Source of the DNA: an uncultured Lachnospiraceae bacterium
GTDB taxonomy: Bacteria; Bacillota; Clostridia; Lachnospirales; Lachnospiraceae
Reading direction: 5' to 3'
DNA: 13,887 bases
NCBI GenBank assembly: GCA_937950565.1
Contig: CALFCS010000113.1
Location: forward strand, 1 to 13,887
Notes under the pieces: model-generated
Databases searched by the model: none
The model's input: only the letters and a program-made list of their open reading frames with translations
Told to the model about the DNA's origin: nothing
Translations under genes and position numbers: made by a program
Shown here: one piece after another, positions 6,403-13,846 of the stretch
Numbering within the stretch: the first letter of the stretch is position 1
How the letters are laid out: each line of letters begins with the position of its first letter

Positions 6403-6417
6403 TACAATTGAATTGTA
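6403..6417. repeat. Perfect 15-base palindrome in the glnA leader
   Basis: TACAATT-G-AATTGTA lies between the leader terminator and the glnA ribosome site. The single central base is too small for an RNA loop, so a protein-binding site is more likely than a hairpin. It does not match the GlnR consensus TGTNA-N7-TNACA. The role is unknown. Confidence 0.35.
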
Positions 6418-6439
6418 AAACGATAACTGCCCTGTAAGG

Positions 6440-6484
6440 AAAAAAAGACGTTCTCATACAAGGATGAAAACGTCGTTGTCTCAT
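6440..6484 (-). terminator. Leader terminator (attenuator) of glnA with a possible antiterminator
   Basis: On the minus strand GACGTTTTCAT (6474-6464) pairs with ATGAGAACGTC (6457-6447) in 11 pairs (one G-U) around a 6-base loop, and seven T follow (6446-6440). It lies only about 10 bases after the expected start of the glnA RNA, so it can only act on glnA. The upstream bases ATGA (6484-6481) and AAC (6477-6475) can pair with TCAT and GTT of the terminator's 5' arm, giving a weaker, mutually exclusive antiterminator. This fits antitermination, possibly by the ANTAR protein encoded after glnA. Confidence 0.7.
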
Positions 6485-6493
6485 ATGAATCAT

Positions 6494-6522
6494 ATTATAA
6501 AGAGAAAAAGGCACTTTGTCAA
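6494..6522 (-). promoter_or_regulatory. Consensus promoter of glnA
   Basis: On the minus strand TTGACA (6522-6517) and TATAAT (6499-6494) are separated by exactly 17 bases, a perfect sigma-A consensus. The -35 box lies in the loop and 3' arm of the terminator of the preceding small gene. Such a strong promoter is expected to depend on the downstream attenuator for control. Confidence 0.85.
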
Positions 6523-6536
6523 TCCGACAAAATGCC
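6505..6536 (-). terminator. Terminator of the small acidic membrane protein gene
   Basis: On the minus strand GGCATTTTGTC (6536-6526) pairs with GACAAAGTGCC (6520-6510) in 11 pairs with one G-U and a 5-base loop, then TTTTTCTCT. It overlaps the glnA promoter. Confidence 0.75.
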
Positions 6537-6568
6537 CAATGCCTTGATTTATTCCTGCCATTTTTATT

Positions 6569-6790
6569 TTAATCTTCATCATCCAGCCAAAAATCATCTT
6601 CCAGCTTATCATATGCACCGCCATAGTTGTTCGCATTATTATTGCCACAGCTGATTCCTTTCTTAATCGGTGCAATAAAAAATCCTAATATCATACCAGA
6701 AAAAACACAACATACAATTAGCAGCAGCTTCTCAGCCAAAGTCCAGTCTCTTCTAAAAAAACCTTTTGTCTTTTCACATATTTTTTTCAT
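6569..6790 (-). CDS. Small single-helix membrane protein with acidic tail
   Basis: This 73-residue protein has a basic N-terminus (K-K-I-C-E-K-T-K-G-F-F-R-R), one hydrophobic helix (about residues 20-42), a G/N-rich segment, and a strongly acidic end (L-E-D-D-F-W-L-D-D-E-D). I do not recognise the family. The ATG at 6790 has GGAGGT 7 bases upstream. A -10-like TATAAT lies at 6822-6827 on the minus strand, without a good -35. It has its own terminator, so it is a single-gene unit between pduL and glnA. The positive-inside rule suggests the N-terminus is cytoplasmic and the acidic tail outside. The function is unknown. Confidence 0.7.
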   Translation of the reverse strand: MKKICEKTKGFFRRDWTLAEKLLLIVCCVFSGMILGFFIAPIKKGISCGNNNANNYGGAYDKLEDDFWLDDED

Positions 6791-6865
6791 CAAGAATACC
6801 TCCTTATTCTCCCTTTTATTGATTATAATCTATTTTTTTCAAAAATAAAAGTATCAAATACATAA

Positions 6866-6937
6866 AAATATGGTATAATGTGAACACTTGGCGAGGTATT
6901 TCACGAGCCTAGTGAGAACATATGCCCTTGTGGCAAA
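6866..6937 (+). promoter_or_regulatory. Conserved promoter-leader element, copy B (in front of pduL)
   Basis: This is the partner of copy A (3468-3539, minus strand), with mismatches only at 6870, 6901, 6927, 6930 and 6934. The extended -10 is TGG-TATAAT (6871-6879), and RNA should start near 6885. Stem 1 is CACUUGGC (6885-6892) with GCCUAGUG (6907-6914). Its loop holds GGUAU (6895-6899), which can pair with AUGCC (6922-6926) to close an H-type pseudoknot. UGCC (6923-6926) can instead pair with GGCA (6932-6935). It lies about 80 bases before the pduL start. The function is unknown. Confidence 0.7.
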
Positions 6938-6943
6938 CTATTT

Positions 6944-6966
6944 AAGATGTTCACAAAAAACATCTT
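6944..6966 (+). repeat. Inverted repeat in the pduL leader after the conserved element
   Basis: AAGATGTT (6944-6951) and AACATCTT (6959-6966) form a perfect 8-pair hairpin with a 7-base loop, followed by the AT-rich TATATATTTT. It could be a weak terminator or expression platform, but its low GC content makes strong termination doubtful. Confidence 0.35.
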
Positions 6967-7013
6967 TATATATTTTAAATTTAACATTATAAGATATAAG
7001 GTGGTAGATACAG

Positions 7014-7658
7014 ATGGGACTTGCAATTCCAATTGAGACGAGCGCCCGCCATATCCATATGTGCCAGAAAGATTTTGAAGCGCTGTTTGGAGAAGGGCAA
7101 ACACTTACATATAAAGCTGACTTAAGCCAGCCGGGACAATATGTATGCGAAGAAAGAATTACCGTGAAAGGGCCAAAAGGAGTATTTGAAAATGTAGCGA
7201 TTCTCGGCCCATTCCGTCCGGAAACACAGTTGGAAATATCTATGACAGATTCAAGAAAGCTGGGAATTCCCGGCGTTATCCGACAGTCCGGAGATACGGA
7301 AGGGACACCGGGATGTACCCTGATCGGACCGGCAGGGGAACTTACGATTGACCACGGCGTCATTGTCGCAAAGAGACACATTCATATGACCCCGGTACAG
7401 GCCATGCAGCTCAACGTCAGGGATAACGACGAAGTATTTGTTATCACGGAAAGCTATGAACGTTCTCTTATCTTTGCTGATGTCGTTGTCCGTGTCAGTC
7501 CGAAATTTGCGCTCGCAATGCACGTAGATACAGATGAGGCAAATGCTTTCGCAAGCGACAGCACCCCGACAGGAGTAATCCTGAAGCTTTTCGGCGGACA
7601 ATCATACAATCTTCAAAAATGGGCGGAAGAAATACAAAATGGTATCCACCGGGTATAA
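7014..7658 (+). CDS. pduL: Phosphate propanoyltransferase / phosphotransacetylase, PduL type
   Basis: PduL exchanges CoA for phosphate on short acyl groups (propionyl- or acetyl-CoA to the acyl phosphate), the step before acetate or propionate kinase. The 214 residues hold the two halves of the PduL fold, each with its zinc-binding motif: A-R-H-I-H-M (residues 11-16) and K-R-H-I-H-M (120-125), plus A-M-H-V-D-T-D-E-A-N (168-177) near the active site. The protein starts directly with the first domain and has no N-terminal encapsulation helix. No microcompartment shell genes are nearby, so it is probably a cytosolic housekeeping phosphotransacetylase. AAGGTGG lies 9 bases before ATG 7014. It is transcribed alone from the conserved leader element, and a strong terminator follows. 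Confidence 0.93.
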   Translation: MGLAIPIETSARHIHMCQKDFEALFGEGQTLTYKADLSQPGQYVCEERITVKGPKGVFENVAILGPFRPETQLEISMTDSRKLGIPGVIRQSGDTEGTPGCTLIGPAGELTIDHGVIVAKRHIHMTPVQAMQLNVRDNDEVFVITESYERSLIFADVVVRVSPKFALAMHVDTDEANAFASDSTPTGVILKLFGGQSYNLQKWAEEIQNGIHRV

Positions 7659-7677
7659 TAAAATTTTATTTTGAGCG

Positions 7678-7722
7678 AAAAAAAGTATCCTCGGACTATG
7701 ACTGTCCGAGGATACTCTTTTT
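7678..7722. terminator. Bidirectional terminator between pduL and the SLH glycosidase
   Basis: AGTATCCTCGGAC (7684-7696) and GTCCGAGGATACT (7704-7716) form a perfect 13-pair stem with a 7-base loop. On the plus strand TCTTTTT follows. On the minus strand seven T follow. It serves both convergent genes. Confidence 0.92.
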
Positions 7723-7735
7723 CTATCAGCTATAT

Positions 7736-10700
7736 TTATTTCTCATATTTCTCCATGAATCTCTGGATGATCGTTGCACATTCTGCACGGTTCGCACTTC
7801 CCTGCGGGTCAAGACGAAGTTCTCCATCAATTGTCTTTCCTGTAATGATTCCTTCTGATACTGCCCACTTGAGTGCATCTACTGCAAATTCCTGTACGTC
7901 CCCTGCATCCGGGAAGGTACTATAATCGCCATCTGCCTTCACATCATATCCCTTAAAGTCTTTTGCATAACGGTACATCATCACCGCCATCTGCGCACGG
8001 GTTACATTGTCATTTGGCCCAAACATTCCGGTTCCCGTGTATCCGGTTACAATCTTATTCTCTGATGCCCACAGCACCGGATTCATGAACCAGTCGCCTG
8101 CTTGTACATCAGGGAATTTTTCTGTATACTGCATTTCCGGTTGTGCATTCATCTTGTGAAGAACTGCTGCGAACTGCGCCCTTACCAGTGTCTCAGCCGG
8201 TGCAAAATGTTTGTCGTCTTTGCCGGTCATTGTCTTTGCAATATAATTATATTCTACGGCATTATAATACCAGGCGCCTTTTTCCACATCTACATACGGA
8301 AGCTGTACCGATATCGGCGCTTTCTCCTTCAGCGCTGCCTTTGCATCTGTAAGTCTCTTTGCAGCCTCATTCACGTCATCCGGAGTAAACCGCTTGCTTT
8401 CCAGTGCATATTTTGCATTTTCCATTGCATTTACAAAATCGCTCCAGCTTTCGTCTGTATAATTTCCCTGCTCGATGTTCTCGTACTCTTTTACCAGTTC
8501 TTCCAACGCCTTCTTCTCTTTGTCTGCATTGATCTCCCCTGGTGTTTCACTGACATCCGTGATATCCATGTAACTAATCACTGGACCCCATACTGCATTT
8601 GCCGCATGGCCAATCTGAACTTCCAGATTTCCATCTGCGTCTGCTGCTGCGGTAGTCTTTATCACATAAGGTGCATTGGAGTCATTACTTGCCGTAAAGC
8701 TCTCATAGCCTGCCACTGTTTTTCCATTTACCACAAGCTTCATCGTTCTCGGGTTATCCACATTTGTCCAGCCTGCCGGTACATAGAATCCAAGCTCCAG
8801 ATTATAGGTTTTGTTTGCTTCCAATTCAAATTTATAAACAATACCAACGTCCGTCACTGCCTGATTCTTTGCATAACGGAAGGACTTGCTTCTCGGTGAT
8901 GCGTCGGTTGCCCCATCGTTCTCACACGGCCAGGTCTTTGCTCCGGTAAGCCAGTCCGGATAGTTTGCGTCCGCCTGGTAAGTATCTACAACACCCCATT
9001 TTTTCCCGGTCTTTGCATCCGTACCATAGAACTGGTCTGTCACACTGTTATTCCTTCCAAATGCATCTCCCTGACTTAAGGTCTTTGGATCAATATCGCC
9101 ACAGTTAACAGAGTACAGCAGAGTATTCTTCTCCTCCTCTGTCTTCTCAAATACTCCGGTCACTTCCACATTATCCTGAACATTCGCAATCACATAGACA
9201 CCGCCATTCTTGTTCAGGCTGTCCATAATGCTCTCGCCATTTACTGTCGCATCTTTTAACACTGCATTTGCATCCGGGTTGAATTCCAGACGGACAGTAT
9301 CTCCTGCATTCACTCTCACTTTATCAGCTACAACCTGTCCTCCTTCGGAGGATGCTGTCGTCACACGGAAGGTTTCTTCTGTTGCCTGTGTCTTTGCTGT
9401 CATCGGATAGAATTCAAACTTATCAAAATTCGGCGTATAATTTACCAGCACATTGTAGTCAATATTTGCCGGGATCTTGTCCCCGCCTTTGTGAATACCA
9501 TTGGTAACAACCTTTGAATTATCATTATAAATCTTAATGGTGTTCTTTCCTTTTTTCAATGTCACTGGAATCACCTGGGAACGGAAAGTCTCATCACTAT
9601 AGGTATTCCGGAATACTGTTTTCTTCGCTTCTCCGCCATTAATAGAGAAGGATGCATAACGCTCTGTCATCTGCGCATTATATACATGTTCACCAAAAAG
9701 TTCTCCGTTTGACTGATAAACTGCCATGTTATATTCGCCTGCTTCAGGCACATCAACGGTAATGGTAAGACTGTTCTTATCAACTGCCTCCCCAAGATCA
9801 ACGAAACGTCCTCGTCCGTATATTTCGAAATCCGGATCATCCGGCTCAATCACTTCCACGTCATTTGCCGCTTTGATTCCCGCTACATAGCTTACCCCGG
9901 AAGCAAATGTCTCAACGTCTGCATTATTTCCAACTGCCGCTTCACCGGTAAGCACTCCGCTCTCTGCCTCCACAACAGCTGTCGGCTCTACCGTCATCTG
10001 GAATACTTCTACATAATCAAGACGAATCTCTTCCGTTGTATCAATATCCACTACATTAATTCCCTTTTGAAGGAATACTGTCTGATATGCGCTTTCCCAC
10101 TTATCCTTTGTATCTTTCAATTTGACTGCTGCCGTTAAATGCTCCAGATTGACTGCATCATTATCCTGGTAAATATTTGCCTCAGCCTTGTTCTTTGATG
10201 CATAGCGTAACTTTAACGTATACATACCATTCTCAGGCACGATAACATTGACTCTCAAGCCGCCGCCCTTTGTCACACTGGTCTTCTCCAGGCCTGTTAC
10301 ATAATCGACATTTCCATCACGCTCCGTTGTAAGCGCTGTCTTATTTCCAATAAGCTCATTGAACTCTGAAAGCTCTGCCTCGTATACTTTATGGAATTCG
10401 GTATCTGTCTCTTCCGGCCCTTTATAGGTCAGGTAAATGCAGTCCACATCTGCAGAACGGGTCTGGTCAACCCCTGCAATTCTAAGCGTGTGAGTTCCGG
10501 CGCTTAAATATACATAAGTACTGTACATACCACCCATACCGAAGTTAAGTGTCGTTGGGAGAATCATTCTTTCTATCTTCTCTCCATCAATGAGCAGAGT
10601 CTGATATGCCGTATACGGAGTATTCTCACTTGGCTTTGCAGTGTTACATCCATTTCCGGCTGTATAAACCATGTCATATTTATAATAGCCGTCCTTCGGA

Positions 10701-12244
10701 ACTGTAACCTGCATATCAACGCCGTCTTCCGGTCCCCAGATCCAGCCCACTTTCTTCCTTCCGGAGCATGCCATGTTTCCGGCGCCGTCTGACAATGCAG
10801 CACGTCCCGACAAGGAGCCATTCTCTGCTTCATATTTACCTTTCCATGTCGTACTTAAGAAACCGATAGTCTCATCATCTGTTGCCTGTGTAACAGTAAT
10901 CCGGTATCCGCTCATCTCCAGCATATCAGAAACCGGTATTACAGCTTTTCCATCTGCTACTTCTACCGCGCCTTCTTTTACAACTCTCGGTTCCTCTGCC
11001 ACACCATGGAAACCGGTATAATCCGTCGCTTCCAGCTTCACGTGGACTTTGTCTACATTTTTAAAGGTCTCTGTCTTATCAATATCATCCAGTACGATAT
11101 TGCCCGCACCATTCATGCCGCCAAATATCACATTTGCACTCTTCTTATTATTATCTAAAGAAGCTGCTCCGTAAAAATCATTTTTCTGAGCATTACTTGT
11201 CTGAACAGGAAGATACTGGCCGGACATATCGCCATACCATTTATACAGCCACCACGCGCCGTTTCCTTCATTATTATCTGCCGCAATACCGTTCAGGTTG
11301 TTAGACAGATGCCAGAACGGCATACATCCGGATACATTATATTCTTCAAAAAGCCCAATCCAGCGCACCAAATCTCCTGGTGAAGAACATTCATAATCTG
11401 CCGCATACTCATTAATGACAATTTCCCGCGGAGTGTCAACCCCATATTTCTTCTCAAGACTTCTGTAATGGTCATACTCTTTTCCGAAATTATCAAACTG
11501 CCAGGTAGAGAGGTCATGCCAGGTCACTACATCCGGCATACAGTCATGCTCCACGCAGAACTTCACATACGCATCCATAACGCTCTCATTATATCCGGCA
11601 AGGTTGAGTCCTGCAAAACGAGGCGCACAATCCACTTTGTTATCCTCATATACTTTTACAACTGCCTGATACATATCTTCCCAAAACCAGTTCAGGCTGT
11701 CCCAGCCTCTGGAAACCGTTCCCGTCTCAGGATCTGTATAAGAACCGCCAATCCAGTTGTCGAACGGCTCATTATAAAGTACATAGACAACTTTGTCCTC
11801 GATTCCTTTATCAATACATGCCTGCGCCTGCATCTTGAGGATTTCCAGATATTCCTCAGTTGAACTGAATTCATAGAACCAGAGTGCGTAATAATCCGGC
11901 ACATAGATCTGGATATCATGGCCTCCTGCATTTAAAAACGTTTCCGCAATATCCAGCGTATCTCCATTCGGATGCTGCATTCCGTAAGGTGCCTTCTGCA
12001 CCGCCGTATGCGGCTTTAAAGCGGTCATCGTATTCGCTGTCGGAACACTTTCGTCTCCCTGCCCATACAGCCATCCTGATGCGCCATGCTTTAATCCTCT
12101 TTCTTCACTTGGCGTCATGTCTACTGTTAATGTCGGTGCATTACTTTCTGCCGCATGCACGGTTCCCGGAACTGCACTGAATGCCGGACTAAACACCATG
12201 CTTGCCGCAAGAACAGCAGACAAGATTTGTCTTCTTAATTTCAT
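7736..12244 (-). CDS. Secreted multidomain glycoside hydrolase with carbohydrate-binding modules and three SLH domains
   Basis: The 1502-residue protein has a signal peptide (1 to about 31, ending V-H-A-A). Next is a TIM-barrel glycosidase domain of clan A style (about 40-345), with likely acid/base E159 in L-Y-N-E-P and nucleophile E279 in I-N-E-Y, and then a beta-sandwich (to about 455). Three CBM6/35-like sandwiches follow (about 465-610, 615-752, 755-948), each opening with a Y/V-E-A-E motif. After these come an InlB/Big-like repeat (about 957-1034), a malectin-like sandwich (about 1040-1232), a helical FIVAR segment (about 1240-1310), and three SLH domains (about 1315-1502) for binding cell-wall polymer. 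The barrel most resembles GH39-type enzymes, but the substrate cannot be read from sequence. I chose ATG 12244 because AGGAGGG lies 6 bases upstream and the signal peptide begins there. A frame extending to 12301 adds residues without signal character. It is a single-gene unit. Confidence 0.85.
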   Translation of the reverse strand: MKLRRQILSAVLAASMVFSPAFSAVPGTVHAAESNAPTLTVDMTPSEERGLKHGASGWLYGQGDESVPTANTMTALKPHTAVQKAPYGMQHPNGDTLDIAETFLNAGGHDIQIYVPDYYALWFYEFSSTEEYLEILKMQAQACIDKGIEDKVVYVLYNEPFDNWIGGSYTDPETGTVSRGWDSLNWFWEDMYQAVVKVYEDNKVDCAPRFAGLNLAGYNESVMDAYVKFCVEHDCMPDVVTWHDLSTWQFDNFGKEYDHYRSLEKKYGVDTPREIVINEYAADYECSSPGDLVRWIGLFEEYNVSGCMPFWHLSNNLNGIAADNNEGNGAWWLYKWYGDMSGQYLPVQTSNAQKNDFYGAASLDNNKKSANVIFGGMNGAGNIVLDDIDKTETFKNVDKVHVKLEATDYTGFHGVAEEPRVVKEGAVEVADGKAVIPVSDMLEMSGYRITVTQATDDETIGFLSTTWKGKYEAENGSLSGRAALSDGAGNMACSGRKKVGWIWGPEDGVDMQVTVPKDGYYKYDMVYTAGNGCNTAKPSENTPYTAYQTLLIDGEKIERMILPTTLNFGMGGMYSTYVYLSAGTHTLRIAGVDQTRSADVDCIYLTYKGPEETDTEFHKVYEAELSEFNELIGNKTALTTERDGNVDYVTGLEKTSVTKGGGLRVNVIVPENGMYTLKLRYASKNKAEANIYQDNDAVNLEHLTAAVKLKDTKDKWESAYQTVFLQKGINVVDIDTTEEIRLDYVEVFQMTVEPTAVVEAESGVLTGEAAVGNNADVETFASGVSYVAGIKAANDVEVIEPDDPDFEIYGRGRFVDLGEAVDKNSLTITVDVPEAGEYNMAVYQSNGELFGEHVYNAQMTERYASFSINGGEAKKTVFRNTYSDETFRSQVIPVTLKKGKNTIKIYNDNSKVVTNGIHKGGDKIPANIDYNVLVNYTPNFDKFEFYPMTAKTQATEETFRVTTASSEGGQVVADKVRVNAGDTVRLEFNPDANAVLKDATVNGESIMDSLNKNGGVYVIANVQDNVEVTGVFEKTEEEKNTLLYSVNCGDIDPKTLSQGDAFGRNNSVTDQFYGTDAKTGKKWGVVDTYQADANYPDWLTGAKTWPCENDGATDASPRSKSFRYAKNQAVTDVGIVYKFELEANKTYNLELGFYVPAGWTNVDNPRTMKLVVNGKTVAGYESFTASNDSNAPYVIKTTAAADADGNLEVQIGHAANAVWGPVISYMDITDVSETPGEINADKEKKALEELVKEYENIEQGNYTDESWSDFVNAMENAKYALESKRFTPDDVNEAAKRLTDAKAALKEKAPISVQLPYVDVEKGAWYYNAVEYNYIAKTMTGKDDKHFAPAETLVRAQFAAVLHKMNAQPEMQYTEKFPDVQAGDWFMNPVLWASENKIVTGYTGTGMFGPNDNVTRAQMAVMMYRYAKDFKGYDVKADGDYSTFPDAGDVQEFAVDALKWAVSEGIITGKTIDGELRLDPQGSANRAECATIIQRFMEKYEK

Positions 12245-12307
12245 CTCGTTCCCTCCTGATTTTTTCATTTTCAGCCACTTGCCATTGGCAACGCCTTTCA
12301 TGTTTAT

Positions 12308-12337
12308 AGTATAACACTAAATACCCTCTTCTGGGTA
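12308..12337 (-). promoter_or_regulatory. Putative promoter and operator of the SLH glycosidase
   Basis: On the minus strand TATACT (12313-12308) is a plausible -10, but the -35 position reads ACCCAG, far from consensus. That position lies inside the inverted repeat TACCC-N6-GGGTA (12322-12337). A regulator bound there could activate or repress, for example in response to a glycan. The repeat could also be a weak terminator of the upstream gene. Confidence 0.35.
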
Positions 12338-12365
12338 GATTATTTAAACATATGCTCCTCCTCCT

Positions 12366-12821
12366 TTAACGTAAAGTTTCAGCCGAAACCTTTTCTGCCC
12401 AAAATGCATCCATCAACAGTAGAACTCTGTTTGCACCATTATATAAACTCGGTTCTATTTGCTCTACATAAAGTAGCGTTCCATTCTCTTCTTCCTGAAA
12501 TTTTAATTGGTAGATAACTCCCACATCTTTTGCCCCATAAAGTTCGACCTCTGGATTTGCAAATCTTATTTGTAATGTTTCCCTGTTAAAACAATAATAC
12601 AATTTATCATTTCCCCGTTTCAGAGATAAAATCCCTATTATTTCTTCCTTCGTATACGGTACCCGGTATGCATAAGATGCGAGACCATTATAAAAATCTT
12701 TCTCCCAATAAGGCTTCCCCTTCGAATATTTACGCCATTCAGAATAATCTTGTAGAAAATACCACAATACCATTGCGAACACCATAAACATTACAAATAG
12801 CACACATAATATATCTACCAT
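12366..12821 (-). CDS. Small membrane-anchored protein of unknown family
   Basis: This 151-residue protein has an N-terminal hydrophobic helix (about 4-24, with V-L-F-V-M-F-M-V-F-A), then a cytoplasmic domain. The domain has helix-strand elements: Y-T-K-E-E-I-I-G-I-L, K-L-Y-Y-C-F-N-R-E-T-L-Q-I-R-F, V-G-V-I-Y-Q-L-K-F, T-L-L-Y-V-E-Q-I, and a final helix. The strand pattern recalls START/PH-like small folds, but I cannot assign a family. The ribosome site in front of ATG 12821 is weak (GTGGA). It lies between the nuclease gene, which has its own terminator, and the glycosidase, so it is probably a single-gene unit. The function is unknown. Confidence 0.65.
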   Translation of the reverse strand: MVDILCVLFVMFMVFAMVLWYFLQDYSEWRKYSKGKPYWEKDFYNGLASYAYRVPYTKEEIIGILSLKRGNDKLYYCFNRETLQIRFANPEVELYGAKDVGVIYQLKFQEEENGTLLYVEQIEPSLYNGANRVLLLMDAFWAEKVSAETLR

Positions 12822-12844
12822 ACTTTTCCACTTCCATATCTAAC

Positions 12845-12882
12845 TAAAGACTGTGTATAGCACATTCCTACGCCATACACAG
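12845..12882 (-). terminator. Terminator of the Rpn-family nuclease gene
   Basis: On the minus strand CTGTGTATGGC (12882-12872) pairs with GCTATACACAG (12861-12851) in 11 pairs with one G-U and a 10-base loop, followed by TCTTTAGTTA. The T-run is broken, so efficiency may be moderate. Confidence 0.6.
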
Positions 12883-12913
12883 CCTCTCTCTTCCAATTCA
12901 TGATTTCTTCATG

Positions 12914-13846
12914 CTACAGGCATTCTTCCATATATCTTTCTGCTGCTTCTTCAGACATCTGAAATCTCTCCACAAGTTTGGCCATAATCTCCTCCGGAGA
13001 CTTTCCGAATTCCTGATAATCTTCTATCAGCATCTTTATCCTTCCCCGTAATTCTCCCGCTTCCAAACCTTCCTGCCAGCTTTCTTCCCGCTCCATTCTC
13101 ATATGCTCTTCTTCATCATATTCATAAATGCTCACTTTTTTTACCTCCGCCTTATTCTTCTCCAGAAACTCAGCCAGTATTCCCTTATGAATGCATATAT
13201 TGATCGCCCTGTCCACCGCCTGGTCAAGCGACATCTCTTTGGCATATCTCCGCACCCAGTCCACATACTCTGCATATTCCCTCAGAGATTTACAAACAGC
13301 CATCAGTTCCTGATTATGCCCCTTGTTCACATTCAGCATCAGTGCTTTCAGTTCAAGCGCCGGTTTCTCTGATTTTGTTATGTACAAATCCGATAAGTGT
13401 AGAATTTGCCTATCCGGCTGTTTCTCTTGTCCGTTATAAAAAATCAGAAAACGTGGCTCTGGTATCCTCATCTTCGTCCGGCTATATTGATTTCCACCTA
13501 CAAGCATACCTGAATACACATCTGCTGCATAAAGCAGGAATCGCAGGGGAAGATTCGGATTCACTGTTGACTGGTGCTCATAAAGAGACATTCTGGCATC
13601 TAACACAAAGGATACATCATTTTTCATTCCCATATAAATAGCATTCTCCAATGTGTTGATTTCTAATAAATCTGGATTATCGTAGTTCGTATTGTTCACT
13701 GCATTATACAATTCCAATGCTCGCTCCGGCTCACTGTAAAGCATGGTGAAAATCCGTGACTTATACTCCCTGTTTGCAGTCGGCAACCAATTCCTCTGAC
13801 CTTTTTTCGCCTTTTGATTTTCCTTAATCTTTTGTGTTTCTGTCAT
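12914..13846 (-). CDS. Rpn-family recombination-promoting nuclease / putative transposase (PD-(D/E)XK)
   Basis: The 310-residue protein matches the Rpn/YhgA-like family in its N-terminal nuclease core. N-T-L-E-N-A-I-Y is followed by K-N-D-V-S-F (D77), then L-Y-E-H-Q-S-T with E90 and Q92 in the (D/E)XQ position, and P-L-R-F-L-L-Y-A. Members nick or cut DNA and can raise RecA-independent recombination, and they are often annotated as transposases. The C-terminal third is charged and helical, with E-E-E-H-M-R-M-E-R-E-E-S and a short terminal helical motif (S-P-E-E-I-M-A-K-L). ATG 13846 follows GAAGGAGG. The frame is complete. No terminal inverted repeats or target duplications are visible around it, so it is not evidently part of an insertion sequence. 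Confidence 0.85.
   Translation of the reverse strand: MTETQKIKENQKAKKGQRNWLPTANREYKSRIFTMLYSEPERALELYNAVNNTNYDNPDLLEINTLENAIYMGMKNDVSFVLDARMSLYEHQSTVNPNLPLRFLLYAADVYSGMLVGGNQYSRTKMRIPEPRFLIFYNGQEKQPDRQILHLSDLYITKSEKPALELKALMLNVNKGHNQELMAVCKSLREYAEYVDWVRRYAKEMSLDQAVDRAINICIHKGILAEFLEKNKAEVKKVSIYEYDEEEHMRMEREESWQEGLEAGELRGRIKMLIEDYQEFGKSPEEIMAKLVERFQMSEEAAERYMEECL

Noticed and set aside
8102..8899. A 265-codon open frame on the plus strand opposite the SLH glycosidase gene
   Set aside because: It lies wholly antisense to a clear domain-bearing gene, is rich in Cys, His and Arg as expected for an antisense frame, and has no recognisable domain or good start signal.
12914..13846. Rpn-family gene as the transposase of an insertion sequence
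   Set aside because: No terminal inverted repeats or direct target repeats were found around it. Members of this family are usually solitary genes.
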